Shown piece after piece: positions 1-8,297 of a stretch of 36,132 nucleotides of DNA (position 1 is the first letter of the stretch; every line of letters starts with the position of its first letter). The notes beneath the pieces were generated by a model, which ran no database searches, was not told where the DNA came from, and worked only from the letters and a program-made list of their open reading frames with translations. The position numbers were made by a program, and so were the translations under genes. The stretch covers positions 1 to 36,132 of the forward strand of contig JACMOJ010000128.1 in assembly GCA_014378085.1 (NCBI GenBank), in the 5' to 3' direction. Origin of the DNA: Burkholderiales bacterium. GTDB lineage: Bacteria > Pseudomonadota > Gammaproteobacteria > Burkholderiales > Usitatibacteraceae.

Positions 1-508
1 CACCGGAGACGGCTGCCCAACCGAGTATGGGGGGCATCGCGCCCGACGCGCCACCGATGACGATATTCTGTGGCGTTGCTGGCTTGAGGATCACGGTATA
101 AATCACCGCGTATCCGACGAATGTTCCGAGCGTTAACCACATTGTCAAAGGATTGACGTAGCGATAGAGAATCGCCAATCCAACGCCACCGACAATACCT
201 GCAAGCGCCAGTATCTGTGGGTTTGAAATCGACCCTGCCACGGTAGGTCGGTCTCGTGTCCTAGCCATATTGCGGTCGATGGCTTGTTCGACCAAACAAT
301 TAAACGCCGCCGCAGCGCCCGCCACTAACCAGACTCCCGCCGTCGCCGTCAACATCAGCGGCACATCCCAGCCGATCCCAACTGGATACGCGAGCATCAT
401 GCCGATGACCGCCGTGAACACGATAAGCGCGTTGACGCGAGGCTTGGTCAGCCGCAGAAACTGCATCAGCACACCGGTCTGACGATAGGCAATTAAATTT
501 TCAGTCAC
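1..508 (-). CDS. ctaB: Protoheme IX farnesyltransferase (heme O synthase), partial
   Basis: Transfers a farnesyl group to heme b to make heme O, the precursor of heme A for the oxidase encoded alongside; an integral membrane UbiA-family prenyltransferase. The first 169 codons are present and the C-terminal part lies beyond the window. Reading from the GTG at 508, the protein has [18 protein letters not shown] near residue 20 and the prenyl-diphosphate/Mg site N70-x3-E74-x3-D78 followed by RTRDRPT, both typical of CtaB. An in-frame TGA lies four codons upstream, so GTG 508 is the earliest possible start; Met15 is an alternative. No clear Shine-Dalgarno is seen. It follows ctaA by 17 nt and is probably in one transcript with SURF1, the SCO-like gene and ctaA. 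Confidence 0.93.
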   Translation of the reverse strand, partial: MTENLIAYRQTGVLMQFLRLTKPRVNALIVFTAVIGMMLAYPVGIGWDVPLMLTATAGVWLVAGAAAAFNCLVEQAIDRNMARTRDRPTVAGSISNPQILALAGIVGGVGLAILYRYVNPLTMWLTLGTFVGYAVIYTVILKPATPQNIVIGGASGAMPPILGWAAVSG

Positions 509-525
509 GTGATGGGTTCAGCAAT

Positions 526-1599
526 TCAAGTTCTATTCATTCGATAAATTGTGACGACCATGAGCGCCATCAGCAGCGCAGCCAGGCCATTGTGAGCCAC
601 CGAAACCCAGATGGGCAAACTAAACCAAATGTTTGAGAGCCCGAGCAGCACCTGTAGCGTCAACATCACGCCCAGCATTTTTCCTACCCGCTTAGCAGAC
701 TCAGTCCGAATCATCCGCCAGGCAAACAATCCGACGACCGCGACGACAACTATCGCGCCAAGCCGGTGCATCCAATGAATCGCGCGCAGCGCATCGACGG
801 TCAGCAATTCTCCGTCCTGCCCAACGCCAAGCGGCCGAATCACGTGAAACGCGTTTGCAAAGTCCATTTCCGGCACCCACTTGCCATTACAGGTCGGCAA
901 GTCAGTGCAAGCTAGCGCAGCGTAATTGGTACTCGTCCATCCACCAAGTACGATCTGCATGAAAAGCACTGCAGTCGCGACGAGCGCGAATACCTTCAAC
1001 CCTGCGGGCACGATTATACGTTCCCCGAGTTTTCCAGCGCCTGGCTGCGTTGCAAACTGCAGAATTAATAGGCTGAGGATTGCAACACCGCCCAGCAAGT
1101 GCGACGTAACAATGGCCGGCTTCAACAACATCGTCACGGTCCAGGCTCCCAGCGCGGCTTGAAAGATGACTGCCCCTCCAATTGCCGTTGCTAATAGCGG
1201 TGACTGTGCAAACCTCACGCGATTGCGCCAAGCGGCGAACATGATCGCGGCGATGAGCGCACCGACGACCATCGCGAGGTATCGGTGGGCCATCTCTTTC
1301 CACGCTTTCGCCATCGTCACCGGGCCGCCAGGGACAGCAGATTCTGCGGCGCGGATTGCTTCGGTTGAATGATGCGGCGTCAAATTGCCGTAACAGCCGG
1401 GCCAATCTGGGCAGCCAAGCCCTGCGTCTGATAGGCGCACATACGCACCCAGAATCACCAGCACAAATGTAGTGACCGCTGTCACCGCGATCAACCGCCG
1501 AAACCGCGCTTGATCCCGGCCAATCCACAGCCACGCGCCAACAATAATTGCTAAGGTGATGAATCCCACCACGCCATGCTCTATCGCACTCATTCGCAT
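526..1599 (-). CDS. ctaA: Heme A synthase, COX15/CtaA family
   Basis: Oxidises the C8 methyl of heme O to the formyl group of heme A in the membrane. The protein (357 aa from this start) has about eight hydrophobic segments and the family signature GAYVRLSDAGLGCPDWPGCYG split over residues 51-71, including the conserved Cys pair, followed by the heme-ligand His in EMAHRYLA (about residue 105) and a second histidine group near AIHWMHRLG. The reading frame could start at a TTG at 1608, but the ATG at 1599 is preferred because the preceding stop context TAGAGG supplies a Shine-Dalgarno nine bases away. It starts just downstream of the SCO-like gene (stop at 1612) and precedes ctaB, so it is probably translated from a SURF1-led transcript. 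Confidence 0.95.
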   Translation of the reverse strand: MRMSAIEHGVVGFITLAIIVGAWLWIGRDQARFRRLIAVTAVTTFVLVILGAYVRLSDAGLGCPDWPGCYGNLTPHHSTEAIRAAESAVPGGPVTMAKAWKEMAHRYLAMVVGALIAAIMFAAWRNRVRFAQSPLLATAIGGAVIFQAALGAWTVTMLLKPAIVTSHLLGGVAILSLLILQFATQPGAGKLGERIIVPAGLKVFALVATAVLFMQIVLGGWTSTNYAALACTDLPTCNGKWVPEMDFANAFHVIRPLGVGQDGELLTVDALRAIHWMHRLGAIVVVAVVGLFAWRMIRTESAKRVGKMLGVMLTLQVLLGLSNIWFSLPIWVSVAHNGLAALLMALMVVTIYRMNRT

Positions 1600-1611
1600 T
1601 ACGCCCAACCT

Positions 1612-2235
1612 CTATTTAAGTCCTGCACTTTCGAAATCTTTTCCAAGCTGGGAGGCTTTCAACACGCGGCGAAGGTCTGCTGCCAGCTGTTTGATATCTT
1701 GATCCGCCCGATAACGCATGAATAGATTCCCCATCGGATCGACGGCGTAGATATACCCGCGACCGTCTGAGGTATCTCCGGCAACGCGCGGCAGTTTATC
1801 CAGCCAGATGGAGTCCTTAGCCGACACAAATGCCGTGCCGGTATTGTCTTCGGTTAACTTTGTGGGAACCGCAAGCCCGTCATCAATCAGCATGACGCGT
1901 ACGACTCGATCAAGTTCCTTACCGACGACCAGCCGAGCCTGGCGCATTGTGTGTAATTTGGCTGCACAGGCCGCCTCGCACGCACCGCTATCGCGCATCA
2001 GAATTAACCATTTTCCGCGAAACCCCTTGGATGCGGCGAAGGCTGGCGCGTCTTTGGCATCGAGCGCGTCAAACTTGACTTCGGGCAGCTGAACCACCGG
2101 AACCACAAGATCTCCAAAGTTATTCGTCGTTTTTGGCTTCCAAAAGAAAAACATCAAATAAGACGCTGTGATCGGCAGCGAGAACAGTACGAACATCAGC
2201 ACAAATTTTGCGCGCGGAGAGAGGTTCAGTTTCAT
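1612..2235 (-). CDS. Membrane-anchored SCO-like thioredoxin-fold protein of the cytochrome oxidase cluster
   Basis: 207 aa, with one N-terminal membrane segment (about residues 10-32) and a periplasmic domain. The domain has a SCO1/SenC-like core: WLILMRDSGACEAAC with a C86-x3-C90 pair, and a later YAVDPMGN strand matching the SCO strand that follows the third copper ligand. That ligand, a His just before this strand in true SCO proteins, is not seen; the corresponding stretch reads DTSDGRGYI. Family knowledge and position (between SURF1 and ctaA) suggest a helper in oxidase maturation, possibly a thiol reductase for Cu-A cysteines rather than a copper carrier; this is inference. Homologues at this position in Burkholderiales are usually called hypothetical. 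The stop codon of SURF1 overlaps its ATG. Confidence 0.8.
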   Translation of the reverse strand: MKLNLSPRAKFVLMFVLFSLPITASYLMFFFWKPKTTNNFGDLVVPVVQLPEVKFDALDAKDAPAFAASKGFRGKWLILMRDSGACEAACAAKLHTMRQARLVVGKELDRVVRVMLIDDGLAVPTKLTEDNTGTAFVSAKDSIWLDKLPRVAGDTSDGRGYIYAVDPMGNLFMRYRADQDIKQLAADLRRVLKASQLGKDFESAGLK

Positions 2236-2969
2236 TCAGATCGGTCCGATTCTATAAGTTTCAAATTCAACCCCAGCCACAGCAGCACCAAGGTGACGGC
2301 GAGCGAATACCAAGTCATCATGTACTCGACGTGTTTGGCGACTCTTGCATCAGGCTTTTCGGTGAGCGGGACGAGCCCAGCGTCCGTCGGATTGGCGAGC
2401 AACATCAACCCAAGCACATCGCGACCAGTGCGCTGCCGGTATCGCTCGATGGTCAGATTCTGCCAAACGCTTCCCTGTACGGGCGACTGATCGCCAAGCT
2501 CTAAAAACTTCGCGCTTGGCAGCGAAAGCACGCCGCTCACGTCGACCGGACCGGCGGGAACAGCGACTAATGGCGGTGCCGGGTAGGTCGCACTGCGCGG
2601 AACAAACCCTCGATTCACCAGCAGCACTTGTCTGGCTCCACTAATAAATAACGGCGTCACGACATGATAACCAACCGTCATACCTTCACTCTTGTTATCA
2701 AGAAAGACCTGGCCGTCGGCGTCATAAACGCCCGTTGCCGCAGCGCGCCGAAACGCATTGCGTTCTGGCTCCAACGCTCCCGTAATTTGCAGCGGTGGTT
2801 CCGACGCCCGCTGATCGAAGCTGGCTTGTTGCTGGGTCTTCTCAGCCGCTCGGCCGCGCTGCCAATTGCCGAGATGTATCGTTAGCGCTAGCGCAATTAG
2901 CGCCGCAAAGGTTGGCACTAGCGAAGGCCGAAACCGAAGTCGAGTTAATCTGTCAAGAAAAAGGAACAT
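2232..2969 (-). CDS. SURF1 family cytochrome oxidase assembly protein
   Basis: SURF1/Shy1 proteins help insert heme A into subunit I. The protein has a first membrane segment after RFRPSLVP, the conserved LGNWQRGRAAEK stretch, the central periplasmic domain with VLLVNRGFVPR, and a second membrane segment near the C-terminus (TWYSLAVTLVLLWLGL). The open frame extends to a TTG at 3035, but the ATG at 2969 gives 245 aa and puts the first helix at the family's usual place, so I chose it; neither has a good Shine-Dalgarno. It overlaps the SCO-like gene by 4 nt. It is transcribed away from the DUF2909 gene at 3136, so the promoter should lie between 2970 and 3135. Confidence 0.88.
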   Translation of the reverse strand: MFLFLDRLTRLRFRPSLVPTFAALIALALTIHLGNWQRGRAAEKTQQQASFDQRASEPPLQITGALEPERNAFRRAAATGVYDADGQVFLDNKSEGMTVGYHVVTPLFISGARQVLLVNRGFVPRSATYPAPPLVAVPAGPVDVSGVLSLPSAKFLELGDQSPVQGSVWQNLTIERYRQRTGRDVLGLMLLANPTDAGLVPLTEKPDARVAKHVEYMMTWYSLAVTLVLLWLGLNLKLIESDRSE

Positions 2970-3135
2970 TAATGTCGGAAGGATAGAAACCAGAATCGCG
3001 ACGGCAAAGGTAGCGCCTGACTGCGCTTGCGACAATAGCGCTCGACAGTATTAGGGTCAAACTTTGTCGTAAGGCGTATGAGACAAGGATTTGCCGCGAT
3101 AATTCGTAGGATATTAGGTGGATTAGGAGAAAAAT

Positions 3136-3327
3136 ATGAAATACGTGCTGGTGTTGCTGTTGTTACTCGTCATCATTAGCCTTTTCTCCGGGCTGTTCTT
3201 TATGTACCGCAACAAAGGCAACCCGAGAAAGATGGTGAATGCGCTGAAGATTCGCGTCACTGTTTCAATCATCGCGTTCTTGGTGGCGGTGGGTGGTTTT
3301 GTTTTTGGGTGGTTTCCACGCAGCTAA
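3136..3327 (+). CDS. DUF2909 twin-transmembrane small protein
   Basis: 63 aa with two hydrophobic helices (about residues 3-24 and 41-60) joined by a basic loop containing RNKGNPRKMVNALKIR. This is the layout of the DUF2909 or twin transmembrane protein that sits divergent from SURF1 in many betaproteobacterial oxidase clusters. The function is unknown; location implies a role with the oxidase. A strong Shine-Dalgarno (TTAGGAG, six to seven bases before the ATG) fixes the start. Its transcript ends at the bidirectional hairpin at 3387-3421, which it shares with the convergent ctaE. Confidence 0.85.
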   Translation: MKYVLVLLLLLVIISLFSGLFFMYRNKGNPRKMVNALKIRVTVSIIAFLVAVGGFVFGWFPRS

Positions 3328-3386
3328 GGCTACGAATTTTTCGCACTGGTTGAGACGATTTGTTGTTGCGCATGTTATAGGTCTAC

Positions 3387-3421
3387 AAAAAAAGGCCGCC
3401 AGCTAGAGCTGGCGGCCTTTT
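3387..3421. terminator. Bidirectional rho-independent terminator between DUF2909 and ctaE
   Basis: An A-tract (3387-3393) is followed by GGCCGCCAGCT (3394-3404), a two-base AG, its exact complement AGCTGGCGGCC (3407-3417) and a T-tract (3418-3421). The 11-bp GC-rich stem with A/T runs on both sides can terminate the plus-strand DUF2909 transcript and the minus-strand ctaC-to-ctaE transcript. Confidence 0.93.
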
Positions 3422-3439
3422 AACGAACGCTCAGTACCG

Positions 3440-4306
3440 CTAGACCAATACGTAGACGAAGATAAATAACCCTAACCAGACAACGTCAACGAAGTGCCAG
3501 TACCACGCAACGGCTTCAAAGCCAAAGTGACTATCGGGTTTGAAGTGTCCCTTCATACTTCTGAACAAGATCACTGTCAGCATCACGGCACCGAGAGTAA
3601 CGTGGAAGCCGTGAAATCCTGTCAGCAGATAAAATGTTGAACCGAACACCCCTGACGACAGTTTTAGGTTCAGATCAGAGTAGGCGTGTACGTATTCGTA
3701 TATCTGAAAACCTAGAAAAACTACCCCGAGCCCGATCGTCGCAACCAGACCCCAGATCAGCCCTTTTCGATTGTTTTCGAGTAGCGCGTGGTGTGCGTAG
3801 GTAATGGTGACGCCAGAGGCCAGCAGTAGCGCCGTGTTTAGCGCAGGAATGCCCCACGCACCCATGCTCTGGAAGGCAAGAGAAGGATCCTGCTGAAAGT
3901 AGGGCCCCAGCGTCGGCCACTTGGCGGCGTAACCTTCCCACAGAAATGCATTGTCCATATCCGCCAGCCAGGGCACTGAAAATACCCGTGCGTAATAAAG
4001 CGCGCCAAAAAAAGCGGCAAAAAACATGACTTCTGAGAAGATAAACCAGCTCATGCTCCAACGATAAGACGCGTCAACCTGCTTATTGTAGAGCCCGGCT
4101 TCGCTTTCGCTGATGACATTTCCGAACCATCCAAACAACATGTAGATCAGAATTGCAAAGCCAATCAGCTGGAGAGCGTAGCCATACGGCTGAATCTGAT
4201 TCATCCACATCACCGTTCCTGCGCCCAGGAAAATCAGCGCAATAGAGCCTACAACCGGCCACTTGGAAGGGGGGGCGAAATAATAACCACCAGTCGTCGC
4301 ACTCAC
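3440..4306 (-). CDS. ctaE: Cytochrome c oxidase subunit III
   Basis: 288 aa, seven-helix subunit III of an aa3-type oxidase; it has no redox centre but stabilises subunit I and proton uptake. Recognisable stretches are SEVMFFAAFFGALYYAR with the conserved membrane Glu, ITYAHHALLENNRKGL, FQIYEYVHAYSDLN, FYLLTGFHGFHV and the C-terminal EAVAWYWHFVDVVWLGLF, all typical of the family. The N-terminus begins with YYFAPPSKWPVVGS as in other betaproteobacterial copies. A GAGGAG Shine-Dalgarno precedes the ATG by five bases. It is the last gene of the ctaC-to-ctaE operon, ending just upstream of the bidirectional terminator. Confidence 0.97.
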   Translation of the reverse strand: MSATTGGYYFAPPSKWPVVGSIALIFLGAGTVMWMNQIQPYGYALQLIGFAILIYMLFGWFGNVISESEAGLYNKQVDASYRWSMSWFIFSEVMFFAAFFGALYYARVFSVPWLADMDNAFLWEGYAAKWPTLGPYFQQDPSLAFQSMGAWGIPALNTALLLASGVTITYAHHALLENNRKGLIWGLVATIGLGVVFLGFQIYEYVHAYSDLNLKLSSGVFGSTFYLLTGFHGFHVTLGAVMLTVILFRSMKGHFKPDSHFGFEAVAWYWHFVDVVWLGLFIFVYVLV

Positions 4307-4330
4307 ATCACTCTCCTCATCACTAATCCG

Positions 4331-4507
4331 TCACTTTGCGGTGATGAATTTCACCAGCACAAACAACATTCCAACAAATATGAGCGCACAAACTACGCCC
4401 GCAATCATTACCTGATAAATCTTAAGCTTTTCGCGATCCTCGTCGTAACCCTTTGCACTTCGGATCCCCAGAAACGCCCACAAAATCGCTTTAAAGGTAC
4501 TCCACAT
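4331..4507 (-). CDS. DUF2970 small membrane protein of the oxidase operon
   Basis: 58 aa. The start reads MWSTFKAILWAFLGIRSAKG, followed by a short charged stretch (YDEDREKLK) and one hydrophobic helix (about residues 34-52) ending in VKFITAK. The pattern of an F-K-A-x-L-W-x-F-x-G-I-R opening, then an acidic-basic linker and one helix, is that of DUF2970 proteins, which lie between ctaG and ctaE in betaproteobacterial clusters. Function is unknown. It starts 18 nt after ctaG and its stop lies 24 nt before the ctaE ATG. No strong Shine-Dalgarno is seen, so translation may be coupled to ctaG. Confidence 0.85.
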   Translation of the reverse strand: MWSTFKAILWAFLGIRSAKGYDEDREKLKIYQVMIAGVVCALIFVGMLFVLVKFITAK

Positions 4508-4525
4508 TACGCTAGGACTTTTCCA

Positions 4526-5092
4526 TCAACGTTTCTTCATCTCTTCAGTCACATCAAAGAAGTAGTATGAAAGCCCGATGGAACCAATTTTTGCTGGCAA
4601 CTTTGGATCAACAAAAAACGTTACCGGCATTTCTCGTGATTCCCCTGCTTCTAACGTTTGATTTGAAAAGCAAAAACACTCGATCTTGCTGAAATACAAA
4701 CCTGCTTCAAGCGGCGCAAAACTCGGCACTGCGCGCCCGGTAGTGGCATAGGGAAGCGTGTTCGTCACGCGATAGCTAACCGTCACTATCGCACCGGGAT
4801 GAATCTCGACATGTTTATCGACCGGCTCGAACTTCCACGCAAAGCCCCCGTGAAGACTTGCATCAAAATCCACCTTAACGATTCGTGACTGGTCAACTTG
4901 AGTGTTCTGCGCCACCGCACGCGTCGCCGTCACACCCAGCACCTCGCAAATCTGCCGATACAGCGGAACCAGCGCGATACAAAACGCGAGCATCACCGGA
5001 AGTATCAATAACAATTTCTTGAGCGTCGCCCGGTTGTTTTCACGGACTTCTTCCGGAGAATCGACATCGATATCGCCAGCGACCGTACGCAC
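4526..5092 (-). CDS. ctaG: Cytochrome c oxidase assembly protein CtaG/Cox11
   Basis: Delivers copper to Cu-B of subunit I. The protein of 188 aa has one N-terminal membrane helix (about residues 25-44), the conserved Cys in PLYRQICE (C49), and a periplasmic immunoglobulin-like domain with the copper-binding CFCF (139-142) inside YFSKIECFCFSNQTLEAGE, then MPVTFFVDP, all hallmarks of Cox11. The start is a GTG whose G is also the last base of the preceding small gene's TAG (TAGTG overlap at 5092), with GAAGG eight bases upstream, so translation is probably coupled. It lies in the oxidase operon. Confidence 0.96.
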   Translation of the reverse strand: MRTVAGDIDVDSPEEVRENNRATLKKLLLILPVMLAFCIALVPLYRQICEVLGVTATRAVAQNTQVDQSRIVKVDFDASLHGGFAWKFEPVDKHVEIHPGAIVTVSYRVTNTLPYATTGRAVPSFAPLEAGLYFSKIECFCFSNQTLEAGESREMPVTFFVDPKLPAKIGSIGLSYYFFDVTEEMKKR

Positions 5093-5226
5093 TACAGGAC
5101 CTTCGCGAACTTAAGCACGGTAACGCCAAACACCGCCGCCACCCACAGCACCAAGACCGCCAATGTGATGTACTTTGCGCGTTGGCTCCTTACGACGGTC
5201 GCGGCTGATTTCTGAACAGTTTCCAT
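5092..5226 (-). CDS. Cytochrome oxidase small assembly protein (single-helix microprotein)
   Basis: 44 aa. It opens METVQKSAATVVRSQRAKY, continues with one hydrophobic helix (about residues 20-37) and ends KFAKVL. A gene encoding a 35-45 aa protein with a basic N-terminus and one helix between ctaD and ctaG is standard in betaproteobacterial oxidase operons and is labelled cytochrome oxidase small assembly protein. It starts 22 nt after ctaD, and its TAG overlaps the GTG of ctaG by one base, which supports it as a real translated gene. The sequence itself is too short for firm homology. Confidence 0.78.
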   Translation of the reverse strand: METVQKSAATVVRSQRAKYITLAVLVLWVAAVFGVTVLKFAKVL

Positions 5227-5248
5227 TGCTTAGCTCAATCGTTTCCGA

Positions 5249-6865
5249 TTAGTGCGCTGCTTTGACGCCGCGCAAGTCGGGCGGCGTTTCAAACGTATGG
5301 TACGGCACGGGCGATGGAAGATGTGTCCACTCAAGTGAGTCGGCAGATTCCCATTGACGTTCTTTGGCTTTTTCGCCTGAACGGATACAAGCAAAAACGT
5401 TATAGACAAACAGCAACTGGCTGAAGCCGAGCGCAAACGCACCAATGGTCGAGATCATGTTCCATTCCGCGAACTGCAACGCGTAGTCTGGAATACGGCG
5501 CGGCATGCCCGCAAGACCCAAGAAATGCTGCGGGAAGAACGTGACGTTAAACGATATCGCCGACAACCAAAAATGCCATTTACCCAGCGTTTCGTTGTAC
5601 ATGCGCCCCGTCCACTTAGGCAACCAAAAGTAGACGCCCGCCATCAAGGCCCAAATTGCCCCTGGGAACAACACGTAGTGAAAATGCGCCACCACGTAGT
5701 AAGTATTGTGTAATGTGATGTCGACTGGAACAATCGACAACACTAGGCCGGAGAATCCGCCCAGTGTAAACATGCAGAGGAAACCGATCGCAAACAACAT
5801 CGGCGTTTCGAAGGTAATCGAGCCGCGCCACATTGTCGCAATCCAGTTAAAAATCTTGACGCCCGTTGGTACCGAAATCAACATCGTTGCGTACATAAAG
5901 AACAGTTGGCCTGCCGCCGGCATGCCCACTGTGAACATATGATGCCCCCAAACGATGAAGGAAAGAATCGCAATGGATGCGGTGGCGTAGACCATTGACG
6001 CGTAACCAAATAGCGGTTTGCGGGAAAAAGTCGGGATGATTTGCGAAATGATGCCGAACGCCGGGAGGATTAGGATATACACCTCCGGATGCCCGAAGAA
6101 CCAAAAAATATGCATGAACATCGTCGGGTCACCGCCGCCGGCGGCGTTAAAAAACGAAGTACCAAAATGCCGGTCAGTCAGCAGCATGGTGATACAACCT
6201 GCAAGCACTGGCATCACCGCGATGATCAAATACGCTGTAATCAGCCACGTCCAGACGAACATCGGCATACGCATCAGCGTCATGCCGGGCGCACGCATAT
6301 TCAAAATGGTAGTGATGATGTTGATCGACCCCATGATCGACGAAGCACCCAAAATATGGATCGCGATGATGGTCATATCCACACCAATGCCGCCCTGTGT
6401 GGACAGCGGTGGGTAAAGCGTCCAGCCCGACGCCGCAGCACCACCCGGGACAAAGAATGATGCCATCAGCAGAACCGTGGCAGGAATCAACAACCAAAAT
6501 GACCAGTTATTCAAGCGTGGGAACGCCATGTCGGCCGCCCCGATTTGGAGCGGGATAAGCCAGTTTGCGAATCCAACAAATGCAGGCATAACGGCGCCAA
6601 AAATCATCACCAAGGCGTGAACAGTGGTAAGCGAGTTGTATACCTCAGGCTGCACAACCTGTAGACCGGGGGTGAACAATTCCGCACGGAGCAGCAGCGC
6701 CATCGCACCACCGACAAAGAACATCAAAAGCGAGAACCACAAATACATCGAACCGATGTCTTTATGGTTAGTCGTGGTGAAGATCCTTGTCCATGGACCA
6801 GGCCCGTGGTGGTCATGATCATGGCCGTGATCGTTCGCGTGATCGTGTGTAATTGCAGACGCCAT
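5249..6865 (-). CDS. ctaD: Cytochrome c oxidase subunit I (aa3 type, A1 family)
   Basis: 538 aa, the catalytic subunit reducing O2 to water at the heme a3/Cu-B centre. Visible ligands: H83 (heme a), H259 with the cross-linked Y263 in GHPEVY, H308-H309 (Cu-B), H394 (heme a3) and H396 (heme a) in VVAHFHYV. D112 (D channel), E261 and K337 in PTGVKIFNW (K channel) are all present, which places it in the A1 family of heme-copper oxidases. The first 20 residues are His/Asp-rich, as in many relatives. A good Shine-Dalgarno (TTAGGAG, eight bases away) precedes the ATG. It follows ctaC by 74 nt and leads the assembly genes. Confidence 0.98.
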   Translation of the reverse strand: MASAITHDHANDHGHDHDHHGPGPWTRIFTTTNHKDIGSMYLWFSLLMFFVGGAMALLLRAELFTPGLQVVQPEVYNSLTTVHALVMIFGAVMPAFVGFANWLIPLQIGAADMAFPRLNNWSFWLLIPATVLLMASFFVPGGAAASGWTLYPPLSTQGGIGVDMTIIAIHILGASSIMGSINIITTILNMRAPGMTLMRMPMFVWTWLITAYLIIAVMPVLAGCITMLLTDRHFGTSFFNAAGGGDPTMFMHIFWFFGHPEVYILILPAFGIISQIIPTFSRKPLFGYASMVYATASIAILSFIVWGHHMFTVGMPAAGQLFFMYATMLISVPTGVKIFNWIATMWRGSITFETPMLFAIGFLCMFTLGGFSGLVLSIVPVDITLHNTYYVVAHFHYVLFPGAIWALMAGVYFWLPKWTGRMYNETLGKWHFWLSAISFNVTFFPQHFLGLAGMPRRIPDYALQFAEWNMISTIGAFALGFSQLLFVYNVFACIRSGEKAKERQWESADSLEWTHLPSPVPYHTFETPPDLRGVKAAH

Positions 6866-6939
6866 TCTGTTCTCCTAACTCTAGTGTTCTCCGGTCCCTG
6901 ACAATACAGATACCGGCCATTCCATCCCCAAAGCCCCGG

Positions 6940-8220
6940 CTATGACTTTCGCTTTGCCTTTATGTCATCTGGCTGTACGAATTTACCCGTGTTGTTATCC
7001 CAAGAGTTCTTGGTATAGGTCATTACTGCGGCGATTTCAAAGTCGGACAACCGGGCGAATGACGCCATGGCGGTGCCGGGCTTGCCATTTAACAAAATAT
7101 TGATTTGCCCTTCGACCGGCCCGAGTACAACCTTGGATCCTGACAGCGCGGGGAAAGTGGGCGGCATACCTTTGCCGGACCCTTGGTGACAAGCAACACA
7201 ATTTGCCGCATAGACTTTCTCTCCTGCAGCCTTGAGGTCAACTAACGTCAAGGGTTTGCTTTTCTCTGGCGCTGCAACGGCTGCGGATGTTGCGGCAACG
7301 GCCGTAGGCACCGCGGCACCGGCTACAGATGCTGTGGCTACAGATGCTTCGGCTACAGAAGCCGCGACAACCGCTGCGGGTGCGGTACTCCATTTCGCCT
7401 TCGCGTCGGCAACCCATTTCGCATATTCGGCTTCGGACTTAACGACCACAGTGATGGGCATATAGCCATGCAATTTCCCACAAATCTGACTGCATTGCCC
7501 TTTGAAAGTACCAACCCTGTCGGCCTTAAACCAGACGTCCTTGATAAAACCCGGAATACCATATTGATTGATGCCAAGTTGCGGCACGTACCAACCATGA
7601 ATTACGTCGTTCGATGTAATCAACAAACGCACTCGCTTGCCAACTGGTACAACCATCGGATTATCGACTTCTAGAAGGTAGTCTTTACCTTTTTCTTCGG
7701 TCGCCTTTTCGCCCGGCTGGCCAATTTGGCTCCATGGAGTGGCCAAGGTCGAATAAAAACCAACATCATCGGCTGCGTAGTCATAACGCCAACCCCACTG
7801 ATAGCCGGTGACCTTCACGGTCATGTCTGGGTTGGTCGTGTCCTTCATATCCAACACTGTCTTGGTGGCTGGAATTGCCATGAAGAGCAAGATCACAAAA
7901 GGAATCACCGTCCAAATGATTTCGATCAGCGTGCTTTCGTGGAAATTCACATCCGGCTTCGCGCCGTTGGACCGGCGAAACTTAAAAATTGAATAGAACA
8001 TCGCGGCGAATACCACCACAAAGATCGCGGCGCACACATACAAAATGTACATGTGCAGCCCGTAAATTTGCGCGGAGATCGGCGAGGCCGGCGCGGCAAT
8101 ATTTACGTCGTAGGACGCAAACGCGATCACCGGACTGAGTAAAAACAACACGCCCAACAACACCGAACGGGTCACTGCTGCTAAATCGCGTTGGTGGACG
8201 TTTGCGTTTTTGGATTTCAT
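6940..8220 (-). CDS. ctaC: Cytochrome c oxidase subunit II with C-terminal cytochrome c domain
   Basis: 426 aa; accepts electrons and passes them to the Cu-A centre. In order: a signal-like helix (17-36), two membrane helices (about 54-77 and 98-118), the aromatic YQWGWRYDY (140-148), the Cu-A domain with H208, C243, C247, H251 and M254, an Ala/Val/Ser-rich linker (about 280-320), then a heme c domain with CVACH (341-345) and a probable axial Met385. The fused cytochrome c is common in betaproteobacterial and caa3-like subunits II. The residue between the Cu-A cysteines that is normally Glu (CSEIC) is Gln245 here. The linker DNA holds a 15-bp tandem repeat. First gene of the oxidase operon; the promoter should lie in 8221-8297 or further upstream. 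Confidence 0.97.
   Translation of the reverse strand: MKSKNANVHQRDLAAVTRSVLLGVLFLLSPVIAFASYDVNIAAPASPISAQIYGLHMYILYVCAAIFVVVFAAMFYSIFKFRRSNGAKPDVNFHESTLIEIIWTVIPFVILLFMAIPATKTVLDMKDTTNPDMTVKVTGYQWGWRYDYAADDVGFYSTLATPWSQIGQPGEKATEEKGKDYLLEVDNPMVVPVGKRVRLLITSNDVIHGWYVPQLGINQYGIPGFIKDVWFKADRVGTFKGQCSQICGKLHGYMPITVVVKSEAEYAKWVADAKAKWSTAPAAVVAASVAEASVATASVAGAAVPTAVAATSAAVAAPEKSKPLTLVDLKAAGEKVYAANCVACHQGSGKGMPPTFPALSGSKVVLGPVEGQINILLNGKPGTAMASFARLSDFEIAAVMTYTKNSWDNNTGKFVQPDDIKAKRKS
7322..7366. repeat. 15-bp tandem repeat inside the ctaC linker (3 copies)
   Basis: Three consecutive 15-bp units on the plus strand: gctacagatgctgtg (7322-7336), gctacagatgcttcg (7337-7351) and gctacagaagccgcg (7352-7366). 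They encode, on the minus strand, V-A-x-A-S pentads in the flexible linker between the Cu-A and cytochrome c domains. The unit length is a multiple of three, so copy changes would only shorten or lengthen the linker. Confidence 0.8.
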
Positions 8221-8297
8221 TATTTCAAACCTGATTAATTAGTCGTGCTACGTATTCAAGAGTTCAGCGTAACTGAAAAGTTCAGCGAGATTAAACG

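Noticed and set aside
6018..6497. Several plus-strand and other-frame open frames of 85-132 codons across ctaD
   Set aside because: They lie wholly within a strongly conserved oxidase gene, and their lengths come from codon bias of the opposite strand.
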